Positions 1-9,737 of a stretch of DNA of 40,408 bases are shown here, one piece after another; within the stretch, counting starts at the first letter, position 1, and every line of letters starts with the position of its first letter. The stretch spans positions 32,524 to 72,931 of the forward strand of contig NZ_JAKEDT010000009.1 in assembly GCF_021462525.1 (NCBI RefSeq). The letters run 5' to 3'. Under the pieces are notes generated by a model. The model was given only the letters and a program-made list of their open reading frames with translations, searched no databases and was not told the DNA's origin. The DNA is from Thermus caliditerrae. Lineage in GTDB: Bacteria > Deinococcota > Deinococci > Deinococcales > Thermaceae. The translations under genes were made by a program, and so were the position numbers.

Positions 1-39
1 AACCCCCTCAGGGCCAAAGCCGGGAAGCCGCAAAGGTAA

Positions 40-65
40 AAGGGCCTGGCACCGGCCAGGCCCTT
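40..65 (-). terminator. Rho-independent terminator of groESL
   Basis: A 9-11 bp perfect stem (GGGCCTGGC / GCCAGGCCC, loop ACCG) lies 15 bases past the groEL stop. Read on the minus strand, the hairpin is followed by TTTTACCTTTG, a short T-rich tail typical of intrinsic termination. Nothing else recognisable lies between position 1 and the groEL stop. Confidence 0.85.
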
Positions 66-79
66 CGCCCTAGGTGGGC

Positions 80-1714
<1,635 letters not shown>

Positions 1715-1723
1715 CTACCTCCC

Positions 1724-2029
1724 TTACCCAAGGATCGCCAAGAGGTCGCGCTCGGAGAGGATCACGTACTCCTCGCCGTCGATCTCGATCTCGGTGCCGC
1801 CGTACTTGGCGAAGACCACGATGTCCCCCTCCTTGACCTCGAGGGGCACCTTCTGCCCGTTCTCCAGAACGCGGCCCGAGCCCACCGCGATCACCTTGCC
1901 CTTTTGGGGCTTTTCCTTGGCGGTGTCGGGGAGCACGATGCCGCCCTTGGTCTTGGGCTCCTCTTCGATCCGCTTTACCACAACCCGGTCGCCTAGGGGC
2001 TTGATCACGGTCTTCACCTCCGCAGCCAT
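1724..2029 (-). CDS. groES: Co-chaperonin GroES (Cpn10)
   Basis: GroES is the heptameric lid of the GroEL chamber. The 101-residue protein shows the expected N-terminal [11 protein letters not shown] strand, the mobile loop that contacts GroEL (near residues 18-35) and the closing segment [14 protein letters not shown]. An in-frame GTG two codons upstream (2035) would give 103 residues, but AGGAGG sits 8 bases before the ATG at 2029 and only about 2 bases before the GTG, so the ATG is chosen. It is the first gene of the groES-groEL operon, directly downstream of the CIRCE-like element. Confidence 0.98.
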   Translation of the reverse strand: MAAEVKTVIKPLGDRVVVKRIEEEPKTKGGIVLPDTAKEKPQKGKVIAVGSGRVLENGQKVPLEVKEGDIVVFAKYGGTEIEIDGEEYVILSERDLLAILG

Positions 2030-2042
2030 CTTCACTCCCTCC

Positions 2043-2071
2043 TTTGACGCTCAAAGGGCGAGAGTGTCAAA
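2043..2071. promoter_or_regulatory. CIRCE-like inverted repeat (candidate HrcA operator)
   Basis: TTTGACGCTC, exactly 9 bases, then GAGTGTCAAA. The arms are inverted copies with one mismatch. The geometry (9-base spacer, CTC/GAG inner ends) is that of CIRCE, TTAGCACTC-N9-GAGTGCTAA, the HrcA site; each half matches 6-7 of 9 positions. It lies between the predicted groESL transcription start and the groES ribosome binding site. HrcA binding itself is inference. Confidence 0.8.
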
Positions 2072-2078
2072 CCGAGGC

Positions 2079-2109
2079 TTATTATTTGACCCCCACGCCC
2101 TTCTGTCAA
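2079..2109 (-). promoter_or_regulatory. groESL promoter
   Basis: On the minus strand TTGACA (2109-2104) is a perfect -35 box. An A/T-only run follows that offers AATAAT at a 17-base spacing (2086-2081) or TAATAA at 19. Start of transcription would fall near 2072-2074, immediately before the CIRCE-like repeat. No terminator separates it from the upstream DUF58 gene, so some read-through is possible. Confidence 0.8.
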
Positions 2110-2127
2110 GGGGGTTGAGGGAGGTCG

Positions 2128-3204
2128 TTATAGGGTAGGGGCCTGGTGTCCGCGCACCACCCTGAGCTCCAGGCCGTGGGCGAGGAGGAGGCCTCGCAGG
2201 GCCAGGGCCCGGGCCAGCCCCGGGGGGGTTCCGAAGACGGGGCGGCCCTTTTCCCCGGGGTAGAGGAAGTAGCCTTCGGGCAGGAGGAGGAGCACCCCCT
2301 GCCGGGCCCGCGTTGCGCCCCGGAGGGCAGCTTGCAGGAAGGCTTCCTCCACTCCCTGGCTCACCAGGAAGTAGGTGCTTCCCGGCGGGGCGGGTGGGGG
2401 GAGGGCGGGGGAGGGGGTGGGGGCAAGCCGGGCGAGGAGGGCCAGGGCCCGCTCCAGGTGGGCCTTGCCCCGGCCCAAGGGGAGGACCTCCCCTGCGGAG
2501 AGGCCGTAGCGCTCCCCCCGCCTTTCCGCTTCCAGGAGGAGCCAGGCGGCGAGGCTTGTCGCGTGGTCCAGGTAGCTGGGGTGGAGGGCCTGGGTGTCCA
2601 GGTGAAGAAAGAGGCTTCCCAGGAGGCTTTTCTCCACCTCCCGCACCAGGGGCTCCCCCCGGCGGAGGCTAGCCTTCTTGGCCAGGAGGCGCAGGGAGTC
2701 CCCGGGCCGGTAGGGGCGGAGGCCTTTGGCCTCGAGGGGGTCGGGGAGGCCGAAGGGGGTGGGCCGCCCTTCCAGGAAGAAGCTGGGGACGGGGGTGTAA
2801 GGGGGTAAGGGCCGCAAGGGGGGGTAGACCAAGGCCTTCCCCGCTTCCAGGAGGAGGAGGCGCTCCCCTAGCCCCAAGGGGCCCTGGAGGCGGAGGCCTA
2901 GGCGCACCGGGTGTTCCCCCCGCCTGCGGTAGCGGTGGGGGAGGGGGAGGGCGAGCCGGGTTCTCCCCCAGGCCACCCCGGAAGTGCTCCGGGGCTCGAG
3001 GCCCAGGGGGGCCGAGGGCAGGCTTTCCAGCCGGAAGAAGACGGGCAAGGGGCAAAGGAGCTCCACCTCGGCCCGTCCCTCGCCCCCTTGCCCAGGGAAG
3101 CCCGGGGGAAGCCCTCCCAGCTCCACCCGGGCCCGGGCCAGCCAGGGTGCCCGGTAAAGGGCCAGGAGGAGGGCAAGCCCCAGGAGGGCCAAGAGGCCTT
3201 CCAT
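2128..3204 (-). CDS. DUF58 family protein
   Basis: A 358-residue protein with an N-terminal hydrophobic stretch (residues 1-17, likely a membrane anchor) and the DUF58 signature near residues 160-195, [12 protein letters not shown] followed by [15 protein letters not shown], equivalent to the REYxPGDxxRxIxWKxSAR block of the family. DUF58 proteins have a von Willebrand A-like fold and are usually encoded beside a MoxR ATPase; their biochemical role is not settled. The start ATG is one base after the moxR stop, and this is the last gene of the operon that begins at 8375. It probably works with the MoxR ATPase and the DUF4129-like membrane protein upstream, perhaps in envelope protein assembly (inference from context). 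Confidence 0.88.
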   Translation of the reverse strand: MEGLLALLGLALLLALYRAPWLARARVELGGLPPGFPGQGGEGRAEVELLCPLPVFFRLESLPSAPLGLEPRSTSGVAWGRTRLALPLPHRYRRRGEHPVRLGLRLQGPLGLGERLLLLEAGKALVYPPLRPLPPYTPVPSFFLEGRPTPFGLPDPLEAKGLRPYRPGDSLRLLAKKASLRRGEPLVREVEKSLLGSLFLHLDTQALHPSYLDHATSLAAWLLLEAERRGERYGLSAGEVLPLGRGKAHLERALALLARLAPTPSPALPPPAPPGSTYFLVSQGVEEAFLQAALRGATRARQGVLLLLPEGYFLYPGEKGRPVFGTPPGLARALALRGLLLAHGLELRVVRGHQAPTL

Positions 3205-3205
3205 G

Positions 3206-4120
3206 CTAGGCCCGCTCCACCGGGGCGGGGACCGCCTTTAGGGCTTCTGCCACCAGCCCCTCCGGGCTCGCCCCGGAAAGTTCTGCCTCCAGCCTCAGGA
3301 GAAGGCGGTGGGGAATGGCCGCCCGGAAGGCCCGCTTGACGTCCTCGGGGATGGCGAAGGGGCGCCCCTCCAGGAGGGCCAGGGCCTGGGCCAGGCGCTC
3401 CACCTGCAAAAGGGCCCTGGGGGAGGGCCCAAGCCGCACCTCCTCCCGGCGCCTGAGCCAGGCGGAGAGGGAGAGGAGGTAGTCCAAAAGCTCCTCGGAA
3501 ACCCGCACCCGCCGCACCTCTTTCCGCAGGGCTAAAAGCTCCTCGGGCCCGGTGACGGCCTCGAGGCCCGAAAGGGGCTCCCGCTCCTTTAGGGCCTGGA
3601 GCAGGGCCTTTTCGTCGGGGTACCCCAGGGAGAGCCGGGCGGTAAAGCGGTCCCGCTGGGCCACGGGTAGGGGGTAGGTGCCCTCCTCCTCCACCGGGTT
3701 TTGCGTGGCCAGGACGAAGAAGGGCTCGGGCAGGGGATGGGTCTTCCCCTCCAGGGTCACCTGGCTTTCCCCCATGGCATCGAGGAGGGCGGACTGGGTG
3801 CGTGGGGTGGCCCGGTTCAGCTCGTCCACCAGGAGGACCTGGGCGAAAACGGGGCCCTCCTGCCATACCAGGCTCCCTTCCCGGTAGAGGTAGACCCCGG
3901 TGAGGTCCTGGGGCAGGAGGTCCGGGGTCATCTGGATGCGGCTGAAGGTGAGGCCCAGAACCCGGGCCAGGGCCTTGGCGAAGGTGGTCTTGCCCGTGCC
4001 GGGCACGTCCTCCAAGAGGAGGTGCCCCCCGGAAAGGAGGGTGCCCAGGGCCAGCTGCAGGGTTTCCTCCCGCAGGAGGACCCGCCCTTCTAAGGCCTTG
4101 CGGACGCGTTCGTGGAGCAT
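3206..4120 (-). CDS. MoxR family AAA+ ATPase
   Basis: A 304-residue AAA+ ATPase of the MoxR group, thought to act as a chaperone that matures or inserts cofactors into partner protein complexes. Walker A is GTGKT with Lys44; Walker B is VLLVDELNRA near residues 95-105; sensor 1 is the ATQNP segment; a helical lid domain completes it. The ATG at 4120 lies inside the upstream gene, giving a 31-base overlap that implies translational coupling. MoxR next to DUF58 and a DUF4129-like membrane protein is a recurrent bacterial arrangement. Its actual substrate is unknown. Confidence 0.94.
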   Translation of the reverse strand: MLHERVRKALEGRVLLREETLQLALGTLLSGGHLLLEDVPGTGKTTFAKALARVLGLTFSRIQMTPDLLPQDLTGVYLYREGSLVWQEGPVFAQVLLVDELNRATPRTQSALLDAMGESQVTLEGKTHPLPEPFFVLATQNPVEEEGTYPLPVAQRDRFTARLSLGYPDEKALLQALKEREPLSGLEAVTGPEELLALRKEVRRVRVSEELLDYLLSLSAWLRRREEVRLGPSPRALLQVERLAQALALLEGRPFAIPEDVKRAFRAAIPHRLLLRLEAELSGASPEGLVAEALKAVPAPVERA

Positions 4121-5379
4121 AGCCTAAGGATAGTCTCCAAAAAAGCTTCGGCCTCTTCCGCCGTCTCCTTTCCCGCCCTTCCCCCGTAGCGTACGGGCAG
4201 GTAGAGCCGGGTGAGGCCGGAAAGGGCCTCCCCCACCTCGGGGAGGAGGGTGGCCACCCGGGCCTGGTACTCCCAAGGCCCCTCCCAGGCCTGGCGGGGA
4301 AGCCCCCGGGCCTTCAAGGCCCTAAGGGCCCGCAGGTAGGCCCGGCGCACCCGGTCCTGGGGGAGGGGTTCCCGCCAAGGCCTGCCCTGCCCCTCTGCCT
4401 TAGCTTCCCGGTTCCCTCTCCCATCCCCTTCCCGGTGCCGCCAGAGGAAGAGGACCAGGGCCAAAAGGAGGGCCAGGGTCAAGAGGGCGCCCAAGGCCGC
4501 GAAGGCCACCCCCGCCTCCCCCAGCCACCTGGGGCCGGGGACCGCTTCCTGGGCCGGGGCCTCCGGGGAAGCCGGAGGACTGGGCAGGGGGCCGCTGGTT
4601 CCCCCGCTCTTCCCGCCTCCAAGGGTGCCCAGGTAGAGGAAGAAGAGGGCAAAGGCCAGGAAGGCCAGGAGGAGGGGCAGGAGGTGGGCCCCCCGGTACG
4701 GAAGCCGCTCTCCCCGGCCCAGGAGGGGCAGAAGGGCCAGGAGGAGGAAAAGGAGGCTTAGGGGCAGGGCGTACCCCAGGGCCCGGTTCAGGAGGCCCAC
4801 CCAGGCGGGGAACCCACCTTCGGGGGCCTGGTAGACCCCTCCTTCTCCGCCCTGTCCCCCGGCTTCTTGCGTGGCCTGGAAGCCCGGGGCCTCCAGGTGC
4901 GGGAGGGCAAAGGAGGGGTGGGGGAGGGGCAGGTGGGCCAGGCTGGCGGCGAGGAGCCCCAGGGCCAGGGGAAGCCCCAGGGCCTTGGGGTCCATGCGAA
5001 AGTCCTCCCCCCGCTCCCTGGCCCTGCGGTAGGCCCCCTCCAGGAGGTTCACCCCGTGGAGGAGCCCGAGGAGGAAAAGCCCCGTGGGCCCCAAGAGGAG
5101 ACTCGGGGGGAGGAGGAAGAGGCTCGCCAGAGGGTTCTCCCGCAGGGCCAGGAAGAGGCCCAAGAGGAGAAGGAGCCCCGAGGTGAGGGCCCACTTCCCA
5201 AGCCAAAGGGGAAAAGGCGCCCCTCCGGCGTGGAGGATCCCGGGAAGGAAGGCCAGCCAGAGAAAGCCCCCCAGGTAAAAGCGCCTGCCCAGTAAGAGGA
5301 GCCCCCCGCCCGCGAACAGGGGGATGGCTTGGCCCGGGAAGGCCAGGAGTAGGAGGGCCAGGGCCAGGGGTAAGGCCAC
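4090..5379 (-). CDS. Multi-pass membrane protein with DUF4129-like C-terminus
   Basis: The 429-residue product has around five hydrophobic helices in the first 170 residues, a Gly/Pro-rich external-looking loop, two more hydrophobic segments (near residues 195-240 and 275-315), and a charged cytoplasmic tail of about 100 residues with RRAYLRALRALKARGLPR and a following Trp/Tyr motif. That resembles the DUF4129 domain that often ends transglutaminase-like proteins beside MoxR/DUF58. No transglutaminase catalytic triad (Cys-His-Asp) is visible. The start is GTG at 5379, one base after the stop of the RNA methyltransferase gene. Assignment rests on topology, tail and neighbours. Confidence 0.7.
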   Translation of the reverse strand: MALPLALALLLLAFPGQAIPLFAGGGLLLLGRRFYLGGFLWLAFLPGILHAGGAPFPLWLGKWALTSGLLLLLGLFLALRENPLASLFLLPPSLLLGPTGLFLLGLLHGVNLLEGAYRRARERGEDFRMDPKALGLPLALGLLAASLAHLPLPHPSFALPHLEAPGFQATQEAGGQGGEGGVYQAPEGGFPAWVGLLNRALGYALPLSLLFLLLALLPLLGRGERLPYRGAHLLPLLLAFLAFALFFLYLGTLGGGKSGGTSGPLPSPPASPEAPAQEAVPGPRWLGEAGVAFAALGALLTLALLLALVLFLWRHREGDGRGNREAKAEGQGRPWREPLPQDRVRRAYLRALRALKARGLPRQAWEGPWEYQARVATLLPEVGEALSGLTRLYLPVRYGGRAGKETAEEAEAFLETILRLCSTNASARP

Positions 5380-5380
5380 C

Positions 5381-6151
5381 TCACCCTCCCCGCTGGCGCA
5401 GGGCCTCGTAGAGGAGGAGGGCGGCGCTCACGGAGACATTGAGGCTATCCGCCACCCCCCGCATGGGGATGCGCACCCGGGCGTGGGTCCTCCTGAGCCA
5501 GGCTGGGGGAAGCCCCTCGTCCTCGGCCCCCAGGAGGAAGGCCGCCCCCCTTCGGTAGTCCTCTTCCCAGTAGATCCTTTCCCCTTTGGGGGTGGCGGCC
5601 ACCAGGAAGAGCCCCTGAGCCTCCAGGAAAAGGGCCACTTCCGCCTCGGCCACGGGAAAGACGGGCAGGGAGAAGACCACCCCCGTGGAGTTGCGGATGA
5701 CCTGGGGGCTGTAGAGGTCCACCCCTTCCGCCACCAGGACGAGATCGGCCCCCGCCCCGTCCGCGGAGCGCAGGATGGCCCCCAGGTTTCCAGGTTTTTC
5801 CAGGCCCAGAAGGACTAGGACCAGGGGATTTCGCGGAAGCTGGACCTCCTTTAGGGTTTTGTGGGGCAGGTGGAAGACCCCGATGACGGGAGGCGGGTTT
5901 TCCCTTACGGAAACCCGCTCCATCGCCTCCTGGGAAAGCTCCAGGATGGGCGCCTGGCCCGCCAGGGCCTGGTCTTCCAGGGTGGCCTTGGGCCCGAGAA
6001 GGAGGGTTTCCAGATGGAGGCCCGCCCTCAGGGCCCGTTCCACCTCCCGCCTTCCCTCCACCAGGAAGAGCCCGGTCTTCTCCCGCTCCCGCCGCTCCTT
6101 GAGGGCGGCGAGGGCTTTCACCTTGGGGTTAGCGGGGCTTTGGATCCGCAT
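5381..6151 (-). CDS. TrmH/SpoU-family RNA 2'-O-ribose methyltransferase
   Basis: A SPOUT methyltransferase of 256 residues. The N-terminal part (residues 1-80, starting MRIQSPANPKVK) is the substrate-binding domain of the rRNA-type enzymes, including LFLVEGRREVERAL. The knotted catalytic domain shows motif 1 NLGAILRSADGAG with the catalytic Arg, then LLGAEDEGLP, then the motif 3 block VRIPMRGVADSLNVSVSAALLLYEAL. It transfers methyl from S-adenosylmethionine to a ribose 2'-OH; the RNA target cannot be told. The ATG at 6151 has GAGGTG 8 bases upstream, so it is preferred to an in-frame start at 6166. It overlaps the end of the upstream gene by 23 bases. Confidence 0.93.
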   Translation of the reverse strand: MRIQSPANPKVKALAALKERREREKTGLFLVEGRREVERALRAGLHLETLLLGPKATLEDQALAGQAPILELSQEAMERVSVRENPPPVIGVFHLPHKTLKEVQLPRNPLVLVLLGLEKPGNLGAILRSADGAGADLVLVAEGVDLYSPQVIRNSTGVVFSLPVFPVAEAEVALFLEAQGLFLVAATPKGERIYWEEDYRRGAAFLLGAEDEGLPPAWLRRTHARVRIPMRGVADSLNVSVSAALLLYEALRQRGG

Positions 6152-8375
6152 GGAGGCGCACCTCAAAGCGGGCCACCCGGGGGCCCGAGAGCTCCAACGT
6201 CACCTCCTCCACCTGGGGAAGCTCCTCCAGGAGCCGGGAGAGGCGGAGGGCGATCTCCTGGTAGGGGGTGGGGTCGGCTTGGCCCTTCAGGGGCCGGAAC
6301 AGCTCCTGGGCGTCTTTCTCCGTCAGGGGGGAAAGCCGCAGGCCCAGCACCTGGTCTCCCAGGGGGGTGGGGAGGTGGAGGGTGAGGACGGGGCCGAAGA
6401 GGGGGTGGGGGTGGGCACCGAGCCGGAGGGAAAGGCCTTCCCCCTCCCCCAGGGGCAGGCCGAAGGCCTGGAGGAGTGCCTTGGCCTCCCCTTCTCCCAG
6501 GGTCTTTTTCCCCTCCAGAAGCCGCTTGGCCTCTTCCAGGCGCAGGTCGGGGAAATCCGGGAAGTGGAGGGGTTCTTCCCGCCAAACCTTGTAGGCCCAG
6601 GCCCGGCTCAAGGCGATGGCCGCGGACTCGGGGAAGCGGTAGAGGGCCGCCTGGCCCAGCACCCGCGCCCGCACCCCTGGGGAGCCCATGGCGCAGGCCA
6701 GGAGGAGCTTATCCCCCTTTGCCCCCTCCACCAGGGCGGTGAACTCCTCCTCACCCATGAACCCCATGGGTACGAAGAGGAGGAAGATGCTCCCTGCCTC
6801 GCTTTCCAGGGCTTCCTCCAAGGCGTGGGCGAAGGCCTCCTTTTGGGCGGTGGAGCCCAGGTCCACGTGCTCCACCTCCAAGCCCCCTTCCCTCAGGGCC
6901 TCGAGGGCCAGGTTGGAGGGGCCGGAAGCGTTGGAGATGAGGCGCACCCGGTTGTTCCCGGGCAAGCGCCCCAAGGAGAGGAGGGCGGCCACGTCAAAGG
7001 CTTCCTCCAGGCTGTTGGCCCGCACCACCCCAGCCTGGGCGAAGAGGGTGCGCACCAGGGGGTCGCGGGAGGGGTGGACCGCCAGGATGGGCTTCTTCTT
7101 GCCGATCCTGCGGGCCAGGCGGGAGAAGCGCCGGGGGTTGCCGAAGCTTTCCAAGTAAAGGAGGATCACCCGGGTCCTTTCGTCCTCCTCCCAGAACTGC
7201 AAAAGGTCGTTGGAGGAGATGTCCGTCTTGGCCCCCAAAGAGACGAAGGAGGAGATGCCCAGGCCCATGCCCTCCGCGTAGGCCATCACCGCCCGGCCCA
7301 GGGTGCCGGACTGGCTGGAGAGGGCCAGGGGTCCGGGTTTGGGCAAGGGGGCCAGGGCCGCAGCCAGGCGTGCCTCAGGGTGGGTGTGCACCAGGCCCAA
7401 TGAGCCCGGGCCCAGGAGGCGCATGCCGAAGCGCCGGGCTTTGTCGGCCAGCGCCTTGGCCTCTTCTTGTGTGAAGCCCGTGGCGAGGACGATGACCCCC
7501 CGCACCCCCCGCCTCCCGCAGGCTTCCAAAGCGCCCAGCACCCGCTCCTTGGGCACCGCCACCACCGCCAGGTCCACGGGGCCGGGAATGCTCTCCACGC
7601 TGGGGTAGGCCAGAAGGGGGCCCACCGTGCCCCCCTCCTTGCCGATGGCCTCGTTCACCGGGTAGACGGGCCCCTGGAAGCGGCCGAAGATCAGGTTTTC
7701 CAGCACCCGGTAGCCGATGCTCTCCGGGTCGCGGCTCGCCCCCACCACCGCCACCCCCCGGGGGAAGAAGAAGGGATGGAGGCTGGCGATGGTGGACACC
7801 TTCTCCCGCCACTCGAAGCGCTCGGCAGCCTTTTCCTCCAAGAGGATCTCAAACTCCACCTCCACCTCACCCCCGTCCCGGTGGGCCCGCACCTGGAAGC
7901 CGCTTTCCATGAAGACGGAAAGCATCTGGCGGTTCTCCGCCAGGGTGAAGGCCTGGAAGCGGCGCACCCCCCGCTTGGCGGCGATGAGGGCCAGCCGCTC
8001 CAAGAGGAGCGTTCCTAGGCCTTTCCCCTGGAAGGTATCGTCCACCAGGAAGGCCACCTCGGCGGTGTCCTCCCCCTTCACCCGCACGTATTCCCCCGTG
8101 GCCACGATCCTTTGGGGTTCCCCGGCGAGGACGATGAGGGTCACCTTCTCCTCCTCGGGCTTGGCGGCAAGGAGGAGCTCCGCCGCCTTCTCCGGGGAGA
8201 TGGGGGAGAAAAAGCGCATGCGCAAGGACTCCGGGGATAGCCGCCTTAAGAACTCCACGAAGAGGGGGAGGTCCTTGGGGGTGGCCCGGCGGAGGAGGGC
8301 GGTGCGCCCGTCCTTGAGGAGGACGGGGCCCTCCTCGAGGCCGTACTGGGGGGTGGGCGGGGGCACGTAGCCCAT
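6129..8375 (-). CDS. GNAT acetyltransferase fused to a degenerate ADP-forming acyl-CoA synthetase-like region
   Basis: A 748-residue protein. Residues about 18-175 form a GNAT domain with the acetyl-CoA loop QGKGLG. Residues about 195-330 are a CoA-binding Rossmann domain (VAVVGASRDPESIGYRVL). About 345-600 are the flavodoxin-like ligase domains (LALSSQSGTLG). The last 135 residues resemble an ATP-grasp domain. The layout, with GNAT first, resembles Pat-type protein lysine acetyltransferases. Two catalytic parts appear lost: the SHTGA loop bearing the phosphohistidine is replaced by a short HPSRDPLVR near residues 434-442, and the ATP-grasp part jumps from AFGLP to FGPV without the usual nucleotide-binding Lys strand. 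It is probably a regulatory acetyltransferase and not a working synthetase (inference). First gene of the operon, with an apparently leaderless ATG at 8375. Confidence 0.85.
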   Translation of the reverse strand: MGYVPPPTPQYGLEEGPVLLKDGRTALLRRATPKDLPLFVEFLRRLSPESLRMRFFSPISPEKAAELLLAAKPEEEKVTLIVLAGEPQRIVATGEYVRVKGEDTAEVAFLVDDTFQGKGLGTLLLERLALIAAKRGVRRFQAFTLAENRQMLSVFMESGFQVRAHRDGGEVEVEFEILLEEKAAERFEWREKVSTIASLHPFFFPRGVAVVGASRDPESIGYRVLENLIFGRFQGPVYPVNEAIGKEGGTVGPLLAYPSVESIPGPVDLAVVAVPKERVLGALEACGRRGVRGVIVLATGFTQEEAKALADKARRFGMRLLGPGSLGLVHTHPEARLAAALAPLPKPGPLALSSQSGTLGRAVMAYAEGMGLGISSFVSLGAKTDISSNDLLQFWEEDERTRVILLYLESFGNPRRFSRLARRIGKKKPILAVHPSRDPLVRTLFAQAGVVRANSLEEAFDVAALLSLGRLPGNNRVRLISNASGPSNLALEALREGGLEVEHVDLGSTAQKEAFAHALEEALESEAGSIFLLFVPMGFMGEEEFTALVEGAKGDKLLLACAMGSPGVRARVLGQAALYRFPESAAIALSRAWAYKVWREEPLHFPDFPDLRLEEAKRLLEGKKTLGEGEAKALLQAFGLPLGEGEGLSLRLGAHPHPLFGPVLTLHLPTPLGDQVLGLRLSPLTEKDAQELFRPLKGQADPTPYQEIALRLSRLLEELPQVEEVTLELSGPRVARFEVRLHADPKPR

Positions 8376-8423
8376 GCCTTTAGCCTACCCCGCGGGGCCC
8401 GCCTCCTTGGGTAGGATAGACCC
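8376..8423. promoter_or_regulatory. Divergent leaderless promoter pair (GNAT gene / pgi)
   Basis: On the plus strand TAGGAT (8412-8417) ends 6 bases before the pgi ATG; on the minus strand TAGGCT (8387-8382) ends 6 bases before the ATG at 8375. Each fits a -10 box that would start transcription at or next to the A of the start codon. Neither gene has a Shine-Dalgarno sequence at the right place. No good -35 box is visible for either direction. Confidence 0.6.
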
Positions 8424-9713
8424 ATGCTCCGCCTGGACACCCGCTTCCTGAAGGACTTCCCCGAGGTCCTCAAGGCCCACGGTACCGCCCTCCTAGGGGC
8501 CCAGGAAACCCTTTTGGCCAAGCGCAAGGACCCCGGCGCTATGCTGGGCTGGATGGACCTCCCCGAGGACACGGAGACCCTAAGGGAGGTCCGCCGCTTC
8601 CGCGAGGCCAACCCCTGGGTAGAGGACTTCGTGCTCTTGGGCATTGGGGGAAGCGCCCTGGGCCCGAAGGCCTTGGAGGCGGCCTTTAACGGAAGCGGCG
8701 TGCGCTTCCACTACGTGGACCACGTGGAGCCAGAGCCCGTCCTGAAGCTCCTCCGCACCCTGGACCCCCGGAAGACCCTGGTGAACGCCGTTTCCAAATC
8801 GGGAGCCACCGCGGAAACCCTGGCCGCCCTCCTGGTCTTCTTGGACTGGCTGAAGCGGGAACGGGGGCAGGAGTGGCGGCGGCACCTGGTCCTTACCACC
8901 GACCCCAAGCGGGGGGCGCTCCGGGCTTTGGCAGAGCGGGAGGGGCTTAGGGCCTTCGCCATCCCCGAGAACGTGGGGGGGCGGTTTTCCGTGCTTTCCC
9001 CGGTGGGGCTCCTGCCCCTAGCCTTTGCTGGGGCGGACCTCGAGGCCCTCCTCATGGGCGCCCGGAAGGCCAACGAGGTGGCCCTGGCCCCCTTGGAGCA
9101 GAACCTTTCCCTCCAGACCACGCTGCTTCACCACCTCCACCGCCATCTGCCCGTCACCGTCTTCATGGTCTATTCGGAGAGGCTCAAATACCTCCCCGCC
9201 TGGTTCGTCCAGCTCCACGACGAGTCCTTGGGCAAGCGGGACCGGGAGGGCAAGCGGGTGGGCACCACGGCGGTTCCCGCCCTGGGGCCTGCGGATCAGC
9301 ACGCCCAGGTGCAGCTCTTTCGGGAAGGCCCCCTGGACAAGCTCATCCAGCTGGTGGTGCCGGAACGTCCCACGGAGGACCTGCCCCTGCCGGAGGTGGC
9401 GGGACTGGAGGAGGAAGCGGGCTACCTCTTCGGTAAGGGGCTGTTCCGGCTCTTGTCTGCCGAGGCGGAGGCCACCTACCGGGCCCTGGCGGAGGCCGGG
9501 CAGCGGGTCTATACCCTTTACCTTTCGGAGGTTTCCCCCTACGCCGTGGGCTGGCTCCTGCAGCACCTCATGTGGCAGACGGCGTATCTGGGGGAGCTTT
9601 GGGGGGTAAACGCCTTTGACCAGCCGGGAGTGGAGCTGGGCAAGCGCCTCACCCTGGCCCTGCTGGGCCGACCGGGATACGAGGGCGATGGAAGCGTGGA
9701 AATAAGCTCGTGA
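8424..9713 (+). CDS. pgi: Glucose-6-phosphate isomerase
   Basis: Interconverts glucose-6-phosphate and fructose-6-phosphate in glycolysis and gluconeogenesis. The 429-residue protein is of the shorter bacterial length. It shows FVLLGIGGSALGPKALEA (sugar-phosphate binding), SKSGATAETLA, the VGTTAVPALGPADQHAQ block with the catalytic His region, and GVELGKRLT near the C-terminus with the conserved Lys. The start ATG directly follows a -10-like TAGGAT and is probably leaderless. The next gene, pckA, lies 24 bases downstream on the same strand, so glycolytic and gluconeogenic functions are co-located. Confidence 0.97.
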   Translation: MLRLDTRFLKDFPEVLKAHGTALLGAQETLLAKRKDPGAMLGWMDLPEDTETLREVRRFREANPWVEDFVLLGIGGSALGPKALEAAFNGSGVRFHYVDHVEPEPVLKLLRTLDPRKTLVNAVSKSGATAETLAALLVFLDWLKRERGQEWRRHLVLTTDPKRGALRALAEREGLRAFAIPENVGGRFSVLSPVGLLPLAFAGADLEALLMGARKANEVALAPLEQNLSLQTTLLHHLHRHLPVTVFMVYSERLKYLPAWFVQLHDESLGKRDREGKRVGTTAVPALGPADQHAQVQLFREGPLDKLIQLVVPERPTEDLPLPEVAGLEEEAGYLFGKGLFRLLSAEAEATYRALAEAGQRVYTLYLSEVSPYAVGWLLQHLMWQTAYLGELWGVNAFDQPGVELGKRLTLALLGRPGYEGDGSVEISS

Positions 9714-9737
9714 TATCCTGGACATAAGGAGGCCCGC

